DNA from: Winogradskyella thalassocola
GTDB taxonomy: Bacteria > Bacteroidota > Bacteroidia > Flavobacteriales > Flavobacteriaceae
DNA length: 64,000 bases
Assembly: GCF_900099995.1 (NCBI RefSeq)
Contig: NZ_FNCZ01000002.1
Span: 186,001-250,000 of the forward strand
Direction: 5' to 3'
Shown: positions 43,841-51,797 of the stretch, piece after piece
How the letters are laid out: every line of letters starts with the position of its first letter
How positions within the stretch are numbered: position 1 is the first letter of the stretch
Notes under the pieces: model-generated
Seen by the model: the letters and a program-made list of their open reading frames with translations, nothing else
What the model was told of the DNA's origin: nothing
Databases searched by the model: none
Translations under genes and position numbers: made by a program

Positions 43841-43885
43841 TGTAGCGAGAACGAGATTTGAACTCGTGACCTCTGGGTTATGAAT
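43841..43885 (-). repeat. Proximal attachment site: 45-bp direct repeat within the tRNA gene
   Basis: Identical over 45 bases to 10319-10363. It covers the tRNA 3' end to the anticodon loop, so integration restores a complete tRNA gene. Confidence 0.92.
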
Positions 43886-43916
43886 CCAACGCTCTAACCA
43901 ACTGAGCTACCTCGCC
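43843..43916 (-). tRNA. tRNA-Met (anticodon CAU), integration target
   Basis: The minus strand reads GGCGAGGTAGCTCAGTTGGT at the 5' end, an anticodon loop TTCATAA and a T arm ACGAGTTCAAATCTCGT. The acceptor end TCTCGCTA pairs GGCGAGG with two G-T pairs. The length is 74 with no encoded CCA. The anticodon CAU fits elongator Met; tRNA-Ile2 with modified C34 is possible from sequence alone. The initiator tRNA is excluded because the typical three G-C pairs of the anticodon stem are absent. No intrinsic terminator follows it within the island end, since its original terminator is probably at 10281-10313. Confidence 0.92.
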
Positions 43917-43980
43917 ATAATTCGCAATTCATATTTAGAAGCTCAAATAAGACATCTGAACATCCACGTAATTGCGGCTG

Positions 43981-44010
43981 CAAATATAAAAACAATTTCT
44001 ATGACAGCAA
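43981..44010 (-). promoter_or_regulatory. Bacteroidetes-type promoter of the tRNA gene
   Basis: On the minus strand TTG (44010-44008), 19 bases, then TATATTTG (43988-43981), a perfect match to TTG-N19-TAnnTTTG. Transcription would start about 60 bases before the tRNA 5' end. Confidence 0.8.
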
Positions 44011-44096
44011 ACAATAAAAAGTAAAAAAAATAATTTTAATTTAAAGTTTAAAACTCAACTATAATTGTATATATTGAGCACATAATACAATGCAAT

Positions 44097-44489
44097 ATGG
44101 ACGATAAAGAAAAATATGAAATGGAGTTTGTGATTCAAGCATCACCAGCACTAATATATACTTATATATCAACACCTTCTGGCTTATCGGAATGGTTTGC
44201 TGATAACGTAAACTCTCGTGGAGAATTATTTACTTTTATCTGGGATGGCTCAGAAGAACAAGCTAAATTATTAAGTAAGAAAAGTGGAGAACGTGTAAAG
44301 TTTCGTTGGTTACATGACGATGAAGAAGGATCTGCTTCTTATTTTGAAATACGTATACAGGTCGATGAGATCACAAAAGATGTCTCTTTAATGATTACAG
44401 ATTTTGCTGAAGACGATGAAGTAGAAGAAGGAAAAATGCTTTGGACTAATCAAATTTCTAGTCTGAAACAAGTTTTAGGTTCGGCATAA
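44097..44489 (+). CDS. START-like (SRPBCC/AHSA1-type) domain protein
   Basis: The 130-residue protein has an SRPBCC fold pattern: FVIQASPALIYTYISTPSGL (~9-28), SEWFADNV (~29-36), the strand RVKFRWL (~64-70) and the end helix MLWTNQISSLKQVLG (~115-129). The family binds hydrophobic ligands or contacts Hsp90 in AHA1 relatives. The acidic segment AEDDEVEEGK is near the C-terminus. It is the first core gene right of the tRNA, with its own terminator, and is conserved at this place in flavobacteria as far as I recall. Ligand and partner are unknown. Confidence 0.75.
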   Translation: MDDKEKYEMEFVIQASPALIYTYISTPSGLSEWFADNVNSRGELFTFIWDGSEEQAKLLSKKSGERVKFRWLHDDEEGSASYFEIRIQVDEITKDVSLMITDFAEDDEVEEGKMLWTNQISSLKQVLGSA

Positions 44490-44510
44490 TTGCTAAGAAC
44501 ATAATCTATT

Positions 44511-44558
44511 ATATCTTTGTCTCGATTTGGTTTTAAAACTAAATCGAGATTTTTTTTA
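44511..44558 (+). terminator. Terminator hairpin directly behind a -7-like box
   Basis: CTCGATTT (44521-44528) pairs with AAATCGAG (44541-44548), followed by a T run. Just before it is TATCTTTG (44512-44519), which with TTG 19 bases upstream matches the promoter consensus. The hairpin is primarily the terminator of the START-like gene. Confidence 0.75.
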
Positions 44559-44643
44559 TGCTATACTTCTAGTAAGAATACTATAAGAAGTAATTAATGT
44601 TTTTTTAAGATGGTCTCTTTAAGGAGACTTTAGAGTGTTTTTT

Positions 44644-45498
44644 ATGGTAAATTTTAATGGTTCATTACGTTCACAATCAGATTCAAAACTCACAGTAGAT
44701 AATAGAGGTTATAAATATGGTGATGCCCTTTTTGAAACCTTAAAAGTCGTTAACGGTAAAATCTTCTTTTGGGAAGATCATTATTTCAGATTAATGTCTT
44801 CTATGCGGATTCTTAGAATGGATATTCCTATGAATTTTACTATGGAATTTTTAGAGTCTGAAATACTAAAAACTTTAGAAGCCAATAGTTTGCTACAGTC
44901 ATCAGCGCGTGTCCGATTAAATGTCGATAGAGGTGAAGGGGGTAAATATTTACCCTCAGATACTGCCCAGGTGCATTTTAACATTAGTGCAGAACCACAT
45001 CACGATCCGTTTTATACTATTGATGCAACAGCACATTGTGTTGTAGATTTATATAAGGATTACTTTGTTGCTCCAGGATTATTGTCGGGATTAAAATCTA
45101 ATAATAAAGCCATTCAGGTTATTGGAAGTATTTATGCCAAAGAAAATGATTTAGATAATTGTTTGGTTTTAAATACCAATAAAAGTGTTATTGAAGCTTT
45201 AAATGGGAATCTGTTCTTAGTTAAAGGCGATAAAATAAAAACACCGCCTTTAGAAGAAGGTTGTCTTAAAGGGGTGATGAGAAAGCAGATTTTAGAACTC
45301 TTAGCAAAGGATGTTAATGTGATTGTGGAAGAAGCGTCCATTAGCCCGTTTGAACTTCAAAAAGCAGATGAATTGTTTATTACGAATGTTATTAAAGGAA
45401 TTGTTCCGATTACTAAATATCGTAAAAAGGTTTATGGTAGTGATTTTGCGCAGAGTTTAGTGAATAAGCTTAATGCGAAGTTGAGGTTGTTGTCTTAG
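44644..45498 (+). CDS. Aminotransferase class IV (BCAT/aminodeoxychorismate lyase-like)
   Basis: This is a PLP enzyme of fold type IV. A GTG at 44635 is also in frame, but the ATG at 44644 gives the usual N-terminus MVNFNGSLRS and is preferred. AAGGAG at 44621-44626 lies upstream of both. Markers are RGYKYGDALFETLKV (~19-33), the PLP Lys in LLSGLKSNNK (~139-148) and the Glu of NKSVIEALNGNLFLV (~179-193), with LFITNVIKGIVPI near the end (~248-260). Branched-chain aminotransferase, D-amino acid aminotransferase and 4-amino-4-deoxychorismate lyase share these elements; the substrate cannot be decided. PabC is a likely choice in this lineage. Confidence 0.82.
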   Translation: MVNFNGSLRSQSDSKLTVDNRGYKYGDALFETLKVVNGKIFFWEDHYFRLMSSMRILRMDIPMNFTMEFLESEILKTLEANSLLQSSARVRLNVDRGEGGKYLPSDTAQVHFNISAEPHHDPFYTIDATAHCVVDLYKDYFVAPGLLSGLKSNNKAIQVIGSIYAKENDLDNCLVLNTNKSVIEALNGNLFLVKGDKIKTPPLEEGCLKGVMRKQILELLAKDVNVIVEEASISPFELQKADELFITNVIKGIVPITKYRKKVYGSDFAQSLVNKLNAKLRLLS

Positions 45499-46066
45499 AG
45501 CGTCATTTTAGACGTTCATTTTAGTTCCTGTTTTATTATTTTATTAAATAGGAAGTTATGAATGTTTTTGTATTTGCTAAAGCACCATTCGCTAATACAT
45601 GTTTAGTTTATTTATTTTATAAAAACTTAATCATTCTTTATATTCATTTTGTCTTGACACAAAACGAACCAAAAAGTCAAAACGATTTATTAGGAAATTA
45701 CTCATGGATTTCTATTGTTTAAATCGGAATTCGTGAATGCTATCGCATTTGCTAAAGCACCGCTCGCTAAGACATTTATGCTAGTTGCTCATTACTGTAT
45801 TTTGAGTGCTAAGGCCTGATCGGATTCTTAACGTTATTTATAGCTCTCTATTTCTGAAAATCGTTGAGTCCGACGCTGTCGGATCTACATCAATTATTAA
45901 AAATTTGAGTTTGTAATGAAATAGTTTTTAGCATTAGTAGTTTATGCTAGTGAAGTGCTTTTTTTTGATTGAGGCAACTTTTATAAGGAGGTGAGCCTTA
46001 ATGAGACAAAACGTTCTTGAAAACCTATTTCGACTTCAACTTCAACTTCAACTTCAGGTTCTACCT
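45499..46066. other. 568-base gap with decayed 41-bp repeats and hairpins
   Basis: Two copies of a 41-bp element (45560-45600 and 45735-45775) share TTTGCTAAAGCACC and GCTAA.ACAT. A hairpin TCCGAC-GCT-GTCGGA is at 45869-45883. Four CTTCAA hexamers follow at about 46031-46055. A short ORF with an unusually perfect ribosome binding site begins at 46001. No conserved gene is seen. Confidence 0.6.
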
Positions 46067-46621
46067 CTAATTATAACTAGGATTCTCTGGTGCGTTAGAC
46101 CATATGCTATAATCACCACCAAGTTCTAACATTTTTTCGCGCCAAAAGGAATTACAAGGCTTAGAAATGATTTCTTTATTGTAAATGTTTTCAGAAACCA
46201 ACCAAGCATTAGACTTAAGTTCATTGTCTAATTGCTGTTCGTCCCAGCCAGAATAGCCTAAAAAGAAACGAATATCCGAACTCGAAATTTTACCTTTATT
46301 AATAAGATTTAATACAATGCTAAAATCACCTCCCCAAAAAATACCATTAGAAATTTCAATGCTATTGGGTATCAATTCTGGTGATTTATGAATAAAATAT
46401 AGGTTGTCTTGTTCTACAGGTCCACCATTATACACGGGAAATTCAGACTCAGTACCTTCTATAAGATCTTTAAGGTTATAATCTAAAGGTTTATTTAAAA
46501 TAAACCCAACGGAACCTAAAGCGTTGTGATCTGCTAAAAGAATCACAGCACGATTAAATGAAATATCACCGATAATAGATGGCTCGGCAATAAGTAAATT
46601 GCCTTTTTCGGGTTTGTTCAT
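46067..46621 (-). CDS. YqgE/AlgH family protein
   Basis: The 184-residue protein opens with MNKPEKGNLLIAEP and continues IGDISFNRAVILLADHN, the family start. VGFILNKPL (~38-46), VYNGGPVEQDNLYFIH (~63-78), and FLGYSGWDEQQLDNEL (~121-136) are further conserved blocks. YqgE proteins are widespread, cytoplasmic and poorly understood; AlgH was named for an effect on alginate regulation. It has normal length. It is separate from the HU gene by a 186-base gap containing the HU terminator. Confidence 0.92.
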   Translation of the reverse strand: MNKPEKGNLLIAEPSIIGDISFNRAVILLADHNALGSVGFILNKPLDYNLKDLIEGTESEFPVYNGGPVEQDNLYFIHKSPELIPNSIEISNGIFWGGDFSIVLNLINKGKISSSDIRFFLGYSGWDEQQLDNELKSNAWLVSENIYNKEIISKPCNSFWREKMLELGGDYSIWSNAPENPSYN

Positions 46622-46753
46622 TTTGACTTTTCTAAATTTAATATTACTAAATCTATGTTTTTTTTGTTAAAAAAACAACTAATACTTATTTTAATGTACA
46701 ATATGACATTAAAAAAAATATAATTCAATTTGAGAAAAAGTGATTAAAATTAA

Positions 46754-46784
46754 AGCAAAAAAAACCTGCTCATGGAGCAGGTTT
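46754..46784 (-). terminator. Intrinsic terminator of the HU gene
   Basis: AAACCTGCTC and GAGCAGGTTT pair over 10 bp with a three-base loop. On the minus strand a run of T follows. Confidence 0.9.
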
Positions 46785-46807
46785 CTGTATTTGAAACAAA
46801 AAATGTC

Positions 46808-47080
46808 TTAGTTTACAGCGCTACTTAAGTCAGAACCTGCCTTAAATTTTACTACATTTTTAGCTTTAATTTTTATAGTTTTTCCAGTTTGTGGGTTTCT
46901 TCCATCTCTTGCAGCTCTTCTAGAAACTGACCAAGAACCAAATCCAACTAGAGATACTCTGTTACCTTTTTGTAAAGATCCTTCGATATCAACTAATAAA
47001 GAGTCTAATGCTTTTTTAGCAGCTGCCTTAGTAATTCCAGCATTCTCTGCCATTCCATTGATTAAATCTGTTTTGTTCAT
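46808..47080 (-). CDS. HU-family DNA-binding protein
   Basis: The 90-residue histone-like protein has the HU helical base MNKTDLINGMAENAGITKAA and the segment VSLVGFGSWSV. The DNA-clasping arm is RRAARDGRNPQTGKTIKI (~54-71), followed by KNVVKFKAGSDL. HU dimers bend and compact DNA and assist recombination and replication. It could also support the integrase of the island nearby. Length is standard. It has its own promoter (47144-47173) and terminator, as expected for a highly expressed gene. Confidence 0.95.
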   Translation of the reverse strand: MNKTDLINGMAENAGITKAAAKKALDSLLVDIEGSLQKGNRVSLVGFGSWSVSRRAARDGRNPQTGKTIKIKAKNVVKFKAGSDLSSAVN

Positions 47081-47143
47081 AAATATTAAATTTAAATTGT
47101 TAAAATTTCGATTCTAAAATAATAGTTCTTTAAAATCCGTACA

Positions 47144-47173
47144 CAAAATTATTAGGAATATTAAGCTACACAA
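47144..47173 (-). promoter_or_regulatory. Bacteroidetes-type promoter of the HU gene
   Basis: On the minus strand TTG (47173-47171), 19 bases, then TAATTTTG (47151-47144). It fully matches TTG-N19-TAnnTTTG and lies 64 bases before the HU start codon. Confidence 0.8.
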
Positions 47174-47277
47174 GTAATAGCAAGGGAAATACGGCTTTTT
47201 GTTAATAACTTAAGACATTTGTTAATAAAGGGTATGTATTTCATCGGGTTTTTTATAAAACCAATGATAATAAGGGT

Positions 47278-48237
47278 TTACAGCAGTTTTGAAGATTCAG
47301 AAAAATTAAACCCATTCAGTAAGGATTTTATTTCCATTTTTCGCTTTCCAGGAAGTTGAATTTCTAAGATGTTTATATAACCTCCTTGGCATGCGACTTT
47401 TAGTTCATCTTTAGTTGCAATAATACAGCCATTTGCATTGTTATGGTTTTCTTCTCGTTTTTCTACACCATATAGTTTTACAGATAATGGCTCATTGTCG
47501 TCATTATCTAAATAACACCATGCCGTAGGAAATGGGTTTAAGCCTCTAATCTTATTATATATAGTATCTATAGGTTGCGACCAATCTATTTTACAATTCT
47601 CTCTGTTAAGTTTGTAAGCCGTTCTTAAATCGTCGGTTTGAGGTTGAATTGTTGTAGTAACCGAATCCGTTTCAATCTGTTCCACCGTTTTAATCACCAA
47701 TTCACTCCCTATAGCCATTAATTCATCATGTAATTGACCAACGGTCGTTGTTGGCCCTATTTCAGTTTCTTCACTTTGAATGATGGCTCCTGTGTCAATT
47801 TTTTCATCTATAAAAAATGTGGTGACTCCGGTTTTTGTTTCTCCATTAATAATAGCCCAATGTATTGGTGCTGCTCCTCTATATTGCGGAAGTAATGAGG
47901 CGTGAAGGTTAAATGTTCCATATTTTGGCATTTGCCAAACGACTTTTGGTAACATTCTAAACGCCACTATAATTTGTAGATTGGCATTTAAAGCTTTCAG
48001 GTCTTCTAAAAATGATTCTGCTTTTAAGTTTGTTGGTTGTAATATATTCAATTGATGTTCTAAAGCGAATTCCTTTACTGCAGAAGCTCTTAGTTTCTGA
48101 CCGCGCCCTGCAGGTCTGTCTGGTGCAGTAAGTACCCCAACCACATTATAATTGTTGTCTATAAGAGCTTTTAGTGTGGCAACCGCAAAATCGGGTGTGC
48201 CCATAAAAACGATGCGTAAATCACGTTTATGTGTCAT
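47278..48237 (-). CDS. fmt: Methionyl-tRNA formyltransferase
   Basis: This enzyme formylates initiator Met-tRNA with 10-formyl-tetrahydrofolate. The 319-residue protein shows IVFMGTPDFAVATLKAL (~9-25), APDRPAGRGQKL, the catalytic Asn-His-Asp set in FNLHASLLPQYRGAAPIHWA and IDEKIDTGAII (~150), and the C-terminal OB-type domain (~210-319). The ATGA overlap (4 bp) with recQ shows one transcript. Length is normal. The start ATG in MTHKRDLRIVFMGT is the first good start after the recQ stop. Confidence 0.96.
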   Translation of the reverse strand: MTHKRDLRIVFMGTPDFAVATLKALIDNNYNVVGVLTAPDRPAGRGQKLRASAVKEFALEHQLNILQPTNLKAESFLEDLKALNANLQIIVAFRMLPKVVWQMPKYGTFNLHASLLPQYRGAAPIHWAIINGETKTGVTTFFIDEKIDTGAIIQSEETEIGPTTTVGQLHDELMAIGSELVIKTVEQIETDSVTTTIQPQTDDLRTAYKLNRENCKIDWSQPIDTIYNKIRGLNPFPTAWCYLDNDDNEPLSVKLYGVEKREENHNNANGCIIATKDELKVACQGGYINILEIQLPGKRKMEIKSLLNGFNFSESSKLL

Positions 48238-50123
48238 ACAAGTGTGTAAGTATTAGCGTGTGTTAATTTTATTTTTTTGACTTCTATAAGTTCTGAAAGA
48301 CTTTTTAAAAGGTCGTGTTCAGAACATTTGATATGCTGTAATAATTGTCGCGAAGATAAAGCTTCATCTTGTAACGCTTTTATAATTTGAAGTGTAATAG
48401 CTTCATTTGTATTTGTGTTTGAAGCTTTGGCTATACATACCGAACATATGCCACATGTAGCATCTGAATTTTCACCGAAATAACGAAGTAGTTGTTGACT
48501 TCTGCAAATCGAATCATCTTTAACATACTGTAAAACAGATTCAATTTGTTGATGCTTTAAGGTGTGTTGCTGTTTAATTGTTCTTGCAATTGGATTAATG
48601 GTAATATCGTCTTCTCTAGGTTTTAAAAAGGTGATTTCAGAATCTGTGTTGGCCATTTGTAAGCTAATCACTTCATCTTTTTCTAAACGTTGTAATTGTG
48701 CAATCACTTGTTTTTCGGGAAGATTCACTTTATCAACCACCAAACTCAAATTCACTTTGGTATCATAATCAAAAATACCTCCATAAGTTCTTAGTAATAC
48801 TTTAACCAGAACATTTAAATCGAGATGGGTTTCTAAATATTGAAACAATACCGCATTTGTGGTTATAAATTGAATTTTAGTTCTAAAATTAAAGTGCTGG
48901 GTTAATGTGATAATAGCATTGCGATCTAACAACAACAAAGCATTATAAGTAATACTTGAGTTTAGTTTATAATGACTGCAAAAGGATTTAAAATCGAATT
49001 GATGCATGGTGTTTTCCCCTTCTCCATAAGAGATTTGAAAATAGTTACACAATTTATTGTAAACCGTCTTTACAAAAGCAACCGAAGGTAAGGTGCTTAA
49101 AAACTGATTGCGAAGATGATCTTCATCAACATGTTGTTTTAAAATAATAGCATGGGCTAATTCACCATCTCTTCCTGCTCGTCCGGCTTCTTGGTAGTAA
49201 CTCTCTATACTTTCGGGTAAATTGATATGAATAACGGTTTTGACGTTGGCTTTATCAATTCCCATTCCAAAAGCAGTAGTCGCCACCATAATTTGCTTCT
49301 GACCATTGGTCCATTGGTATAAGCGTTCTTGCTTTTCTTTATTGGTAATACCTCCATGATAAAATGTAGAGGAAAATCCTTTAGCAGTAATAAAATTATG
49401 AATATCGGATGTTGCTCTTCGGTTTCTAACATATATAATAGAGGACCCCGAATACTTTTTTAATAGATGTTCTAGTTGAAATAATTTATCGTCGGTATGA
49501 ATAACATCATAGGCAATATTTGGTCTCGCAAAAGATGCTTTGTAGATTTTAGGATTTATAAAATCGAGATTTTCAACAATATCATCAACCACATTATGCT
49601 TAGCAGTAGCCGTTAATGCAATACAATTAACATGCGGATGCATTTGTCGTAAAACCGAAATGTTTTTATAAGCAGGTCTAAAATCATTTCCCCATTGACT
49701 AATACAATGGGCTTCATCTACCGCAATTAGATTTACACGCATTTGTTGAATGCGTTCTTGCACTAAAGGCTGTTGTAAACGTTCTGGTGAGAGGTAGAGA
49801 AACTTATAATTACCGTAAATACAATTATCGAGTTGAGTGTCTATATCTTTATAAGACATGCCAGACGTTAATGCAATGGCCTTTATACCTTTTGCTTTTA
49901 AGGTATTTACTTGGTCCTTCATTAAAGCAATTAAAGGCGAAATAACAATACAAATACCATCTTGTATTAAAGCCGGAATTTGAAAACAAACCGATTTGCC
50001 TCCGCCGGTTGGTAATAGTGCAAAGGTATCTTCACGGTTTAGAACCGAAGTAATTATGTCTTCTTGAAACGGTCTAAAGGAGGTATGATTCCAATACCGT
50101 TCTAAAACTTCTATAGGATGCAT
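48234..50123 (-). CDS. recQ: ATP-dependent DNA helicase RecQ-type
   Basis: The 629-residue protein has the RecQ helicase core: FRPFQEDII (Q motif), LLPTGGGKSVCFQIP (Walker A, ~35-49), AVDEAHCISQWGNDFRP (~134-150), FGMGIDKANVKTVIH and SYYQEAGRAGRDGE (motif VI, ~308-321). The zinc site CRSQQLLRYF, CGIC and VC follows (~538-564), with a C-terminal helical part of the RQC type. No HRDC domain is seen, so it is the shorter flavobacterial form. It acts in recombination repair and fork rescue. It overlaps fmt (4 bp) and the ATPase gene upstream (1 bp). Confidence 0.93.
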   Translation of the reverse strand: MHPIEVLERYWNHTSFRPFQEDIITSVLNREDTFALLPTGGGKSVCFQIPALIQDGICIVISPLIALMKDQVNTLKAKGIKAIALTSGMSYKDIDTQLDNCIYGNYKFLYLSPERLQQPLVQERIQQMRVNLIAVDEAHCISQWGNDFRPAYKNISVLRQMHPHVNCIALTATAKHNVVDDIVENLDFINPKIYKASFARPNIAYDVIHTDDKLFQLEHLLKKYSGSSIIYVRNRRATSDIHNFITAKGFSSTFYHGGITNKEKQERLYQWTNGQKQIMVATTAFGMGIDKANVKTVIHINLPESIESYYQEAGRAGRDGELAHAIILKQHVDEDHLRNQFLSTLPSVAFVKTVYNKLCNYFQISYGEGENTMHQFDFKSFCSHYKLNSSITYNALLLLDRNAIITLTQHFNFRTKIQFITTNAVLFQYLETHLDLNVLVKVLLRTYGGIFDYDTKVNLSLVVDKVNLPEKQVIAQLQRLEKDEVISLQMANTDSEITFLKPREDDITINPIARTIKQQHTLKHQQIESVLQYVKDDSICRSQQLLRYFGENSDATCGICSVCIAKASNTNTNEAITLQIIKALQDEALSSRQLLQHIKCSEHDLLKSLSELIEVKKIKLTHANTYTLV

Positions 50124-50665
50124 TACTGCAAATTTAAGGACTCTAGAATAAATTCAACTCTAGTTTCTACACTTCCAAAAGGTACATCAATTAAATGATA
50201 TCCAAAACGCTTATAGGTTTCTAATAAATGATTGTGGATTTCTATGGCTTCTTCAAAATTTTCATAACGTTCACTATCACTTGTGAAAATCTCTTGCCAA
50301 GGAGCCAAAATGAAAATAGAGTCGTAGTTATGACTTTCACAAGTTTCTACAAAATGCTTAGGATAGGTATCTCCAATATAATCCATATACGCGATTACAT
50401 CGGGTAAACCTCTGTCTAAAAAAACGACATTTTCGGTTTCTTTTTCCGCATCTACAAATTGTTTTGCTCTACCCTCTAAAAGTTTTTCGCTAAACAAAAG
50501 TGGTTCAGTTAAAAATAGTTGTTCAATACCATCTTTTCTGGCTTGCAACGTGATTTGTCTAGAGATTTCATCGTAGCATAAAAAACCATGTTTTTTTAGC
50601 TCATTGATGATTGTGGTTTTTCCAGTCCCTGGTCCACCTGCGATAACGACTTTTTTCGGATTCAA
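50123..50665 (-). CDS. P-loop ATPase, AAA_28/NadR-like
   Basis: The 180-residue protein starts KKVVIAGGPGTGKTTIINEL with Walker A GGPGTGKT (~10-17). It has a DxxG-like FLDRGLPDVIAYMDYIGD (~83-100) as in nucleoside or nicotinamide riboside kinases, and DVPFGSVETRVEFIL near the end. It is a small ATP-binding protein with a kinase-like fold, cytoplasmic, substrate unknown. Its stop overlaps the recQ start by one base, so it heads the unit ATPase-recQ-fmt. It is divergent from the DUF493 gene, 78 bp away. Confidence 0.82.
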   Translation of the reverse strand: MNPKKVVIAGGPGTGKTTIINELKKHGFLCYDEISRQITLQARKDGIEQLFLTEPLLFSEKLLEGRAKQFVDAEKETENVVFLDRGLPDVIAYMDYIGDTYPKHFVETCESHNYDSIFILAPWQEIFTSDSERYENFEEAIEIHNHLLETYKRFGYHLIDVPFGSVETRVEFILESLNLQ

Positions 50666-50743
50666 ATTGGCAATATTTTTGATGTAAAAATAAAAGATAA
50701 AAATGTAAAGTTAAACGTATCTTTACAACTGAAAAATTTCATC

Positions 50744-51037
50744 ATGGATAATTCTAAAAAAACAGACGAGTTTTACGACAAATTAAAATCTCAACTTTAC
50801 GATACAGCCCTTTGGCCATCGGAATACTTATATAAATTCATTGTGCTTTCTGAAGGTTCAGGAGTTAACCACATTGAAGCTCTTTTTGATAATTTAGGAG
50901 CCGTTATTACGACTACAGAATCAAAAAACGGAAAATACACTAGTGTATCTATAAATGTGAGAATGAAAAATCCAGAAGCGGTTATAGCTAAATATAAGGA
51001 AGTGGCAGAAAATGTTGAAGGAGTAATTTCCCTTTAA
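50744..51037 (+). CDS. DUF493 family protein (YbeD-like)
   Basis: The 97-residue protein carries the DUF493 elements WPSEYLYKFIVLSE (~24-37), TTTESKNGKYTSVSINVRMK (~55-74) and VIAKYKEVAENVEGVISL at the end. The family has an ACT-like fold and no known catalytic role; in E. coli YbeD lies by lipoate genes. Its 5' region shares a short divergent promoter area with the ATPase gene; TATCTTTA at 50719-50726 resembles a -7 box. Confidence 0.88.
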   Translation: MDNSKKTDEFYDKLKSQLYDTALWPSEYLYKFIVLSEGSGVNHIEALFDNLGAVITTTESKNGKYTSVSINVRMKNPEAVIAKYKEVAENVEGVISL

Positions 51038-51131
51038 TTTTTATACAAGCTTCATATTTTTTTGTACTTTGCAACAAAACCGAGAGACTTCAGGTTTAAA
51101 ATTATAGACTACACATACACATTTTACAATT

Positions 51132-51791
51132 TTGATTGACGATTTAGAATACAACACAGAGCGCGAGCATTTAATTATACCAGAATATGGACGTCATCTA
51201 CAAAAGATGATCAATTACGCTAAGTCTCGCGAAACAAAAGAAGAACGTAATAAAGTAGCCAAAGCAATTATTGCTGTAATGGGAAATCTACAACCACATT
51301 TAAGAGATGTGCCAGATTTTCAGCATAAATTATGGGATCAGTTGTTTATAATGGCAAATTTTGAAATTGATGTTGATGCGCCTTATGGTGAACCATCGAA
51401 AGAAGAAATACAAGCCAGACCAGAGCCTTTAAAATACCCTCAGAATTTCCCGAAATATCGTTTTTATGGTAATAACATAAAGACTATGATTGATGTTGCT
51501 GTCAGTTGGGAAGATGGAGATTTAAAAGAAGCTTTGACTTTTACAATTGCAAATCACATGAAAAAGTGTTTTCTAAATTGGAACAAAGACACGGTTGAGG
51601 ATGATGTTATTTATGCGCATTTACTAGAACTTTCGGGTGGTAAAATTGATTTAAAAAGTACAGAAGAAGATCTTAGTGATTCTACAAGTTTAATGCGTAC
51701 CAAATCTAAGTATGGTAGTAAAAGCAATACAAGCAAAAAGAATACATCTTCTAATAAGAAAAAATATACTAATAACAGAAAACGTTACTAA
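51132..51791 (+). CDS. DUF4290 family protein
   Basis: The 219-residue protein is typical of Bacteroidetes: DDLEYNTEREHLIIPEYGRH (~3-22) and LQPHLRDVPDFQHKLWDQLF (~53-72). It ends in a Lys/Asn/Ser-rich tail (~185-219, SSNKKKYTNNRKRY). The only in-frame start that keeps the conserved N-terminus is TTG at 51132; no ATG is available. The basic tail suggests nucleic acid or ribosome contact but the function is unknown. It is followed 6 bp later by murA, so the two share a transcript. Confidence 0.85.
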   Translation: MIDDLEYNTEREHLIIPEYGRHLQKMINYAKSRETKEERNKVAKAIIAVMGNLQPHLRDVPDFQHKLWDQLFIMANFEIDVDAPYGEPSKEEIQARPEPLKYPQNFPKYRFYGNNIKTMIDVAVSWEDGDLKEALTFTIANHMKKCFLNWNKDTVEDDVIYAHLLELSGGKIDLKSTEEDLSDSTSLMRTKSKYGSKSNTSKKNTSSNKKKYTNNRKRY

Positions 51792-51797
51792 AAACGT

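Larger units (their letters stand above)
10319..43885. mobile_element. 33.5-kb tRNA-integrated defence island with tyrosine integrase
   Basis: The borders are a perfect 45-bp direct repeat (10319-10363 and 43841-43885) taken from the 3' half of a CAU tRNA gene. The intact tRNA stays at the right end beside a tyrosine recombinase gene (42406-43788). Three-fold 12-bp iterations occur just inside each border. Cargo between the borders: a small regulator-like membrane protein, a structured leader with a lipoprotein gene, a TM2 protein, the tubulin/actin/ZorAB operon, envelope nucleases, a MORN protein, a nested type I RM operon and two integrase-linked small genes. No relaxase, coupling protein, replication, capsid or tail gene is seen, so it is an integrative element that probably needs a helper to move between cells, or it is transferred passively. 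Confidence 0.9.

Noticed and set aside
46001-46129. 42-codon ORF as an annotated gene
   Set aside because: Despite the perfect ribosome binding site, the peptide is low-complexity and its end is antisense to yqgE; reported only as a finding.
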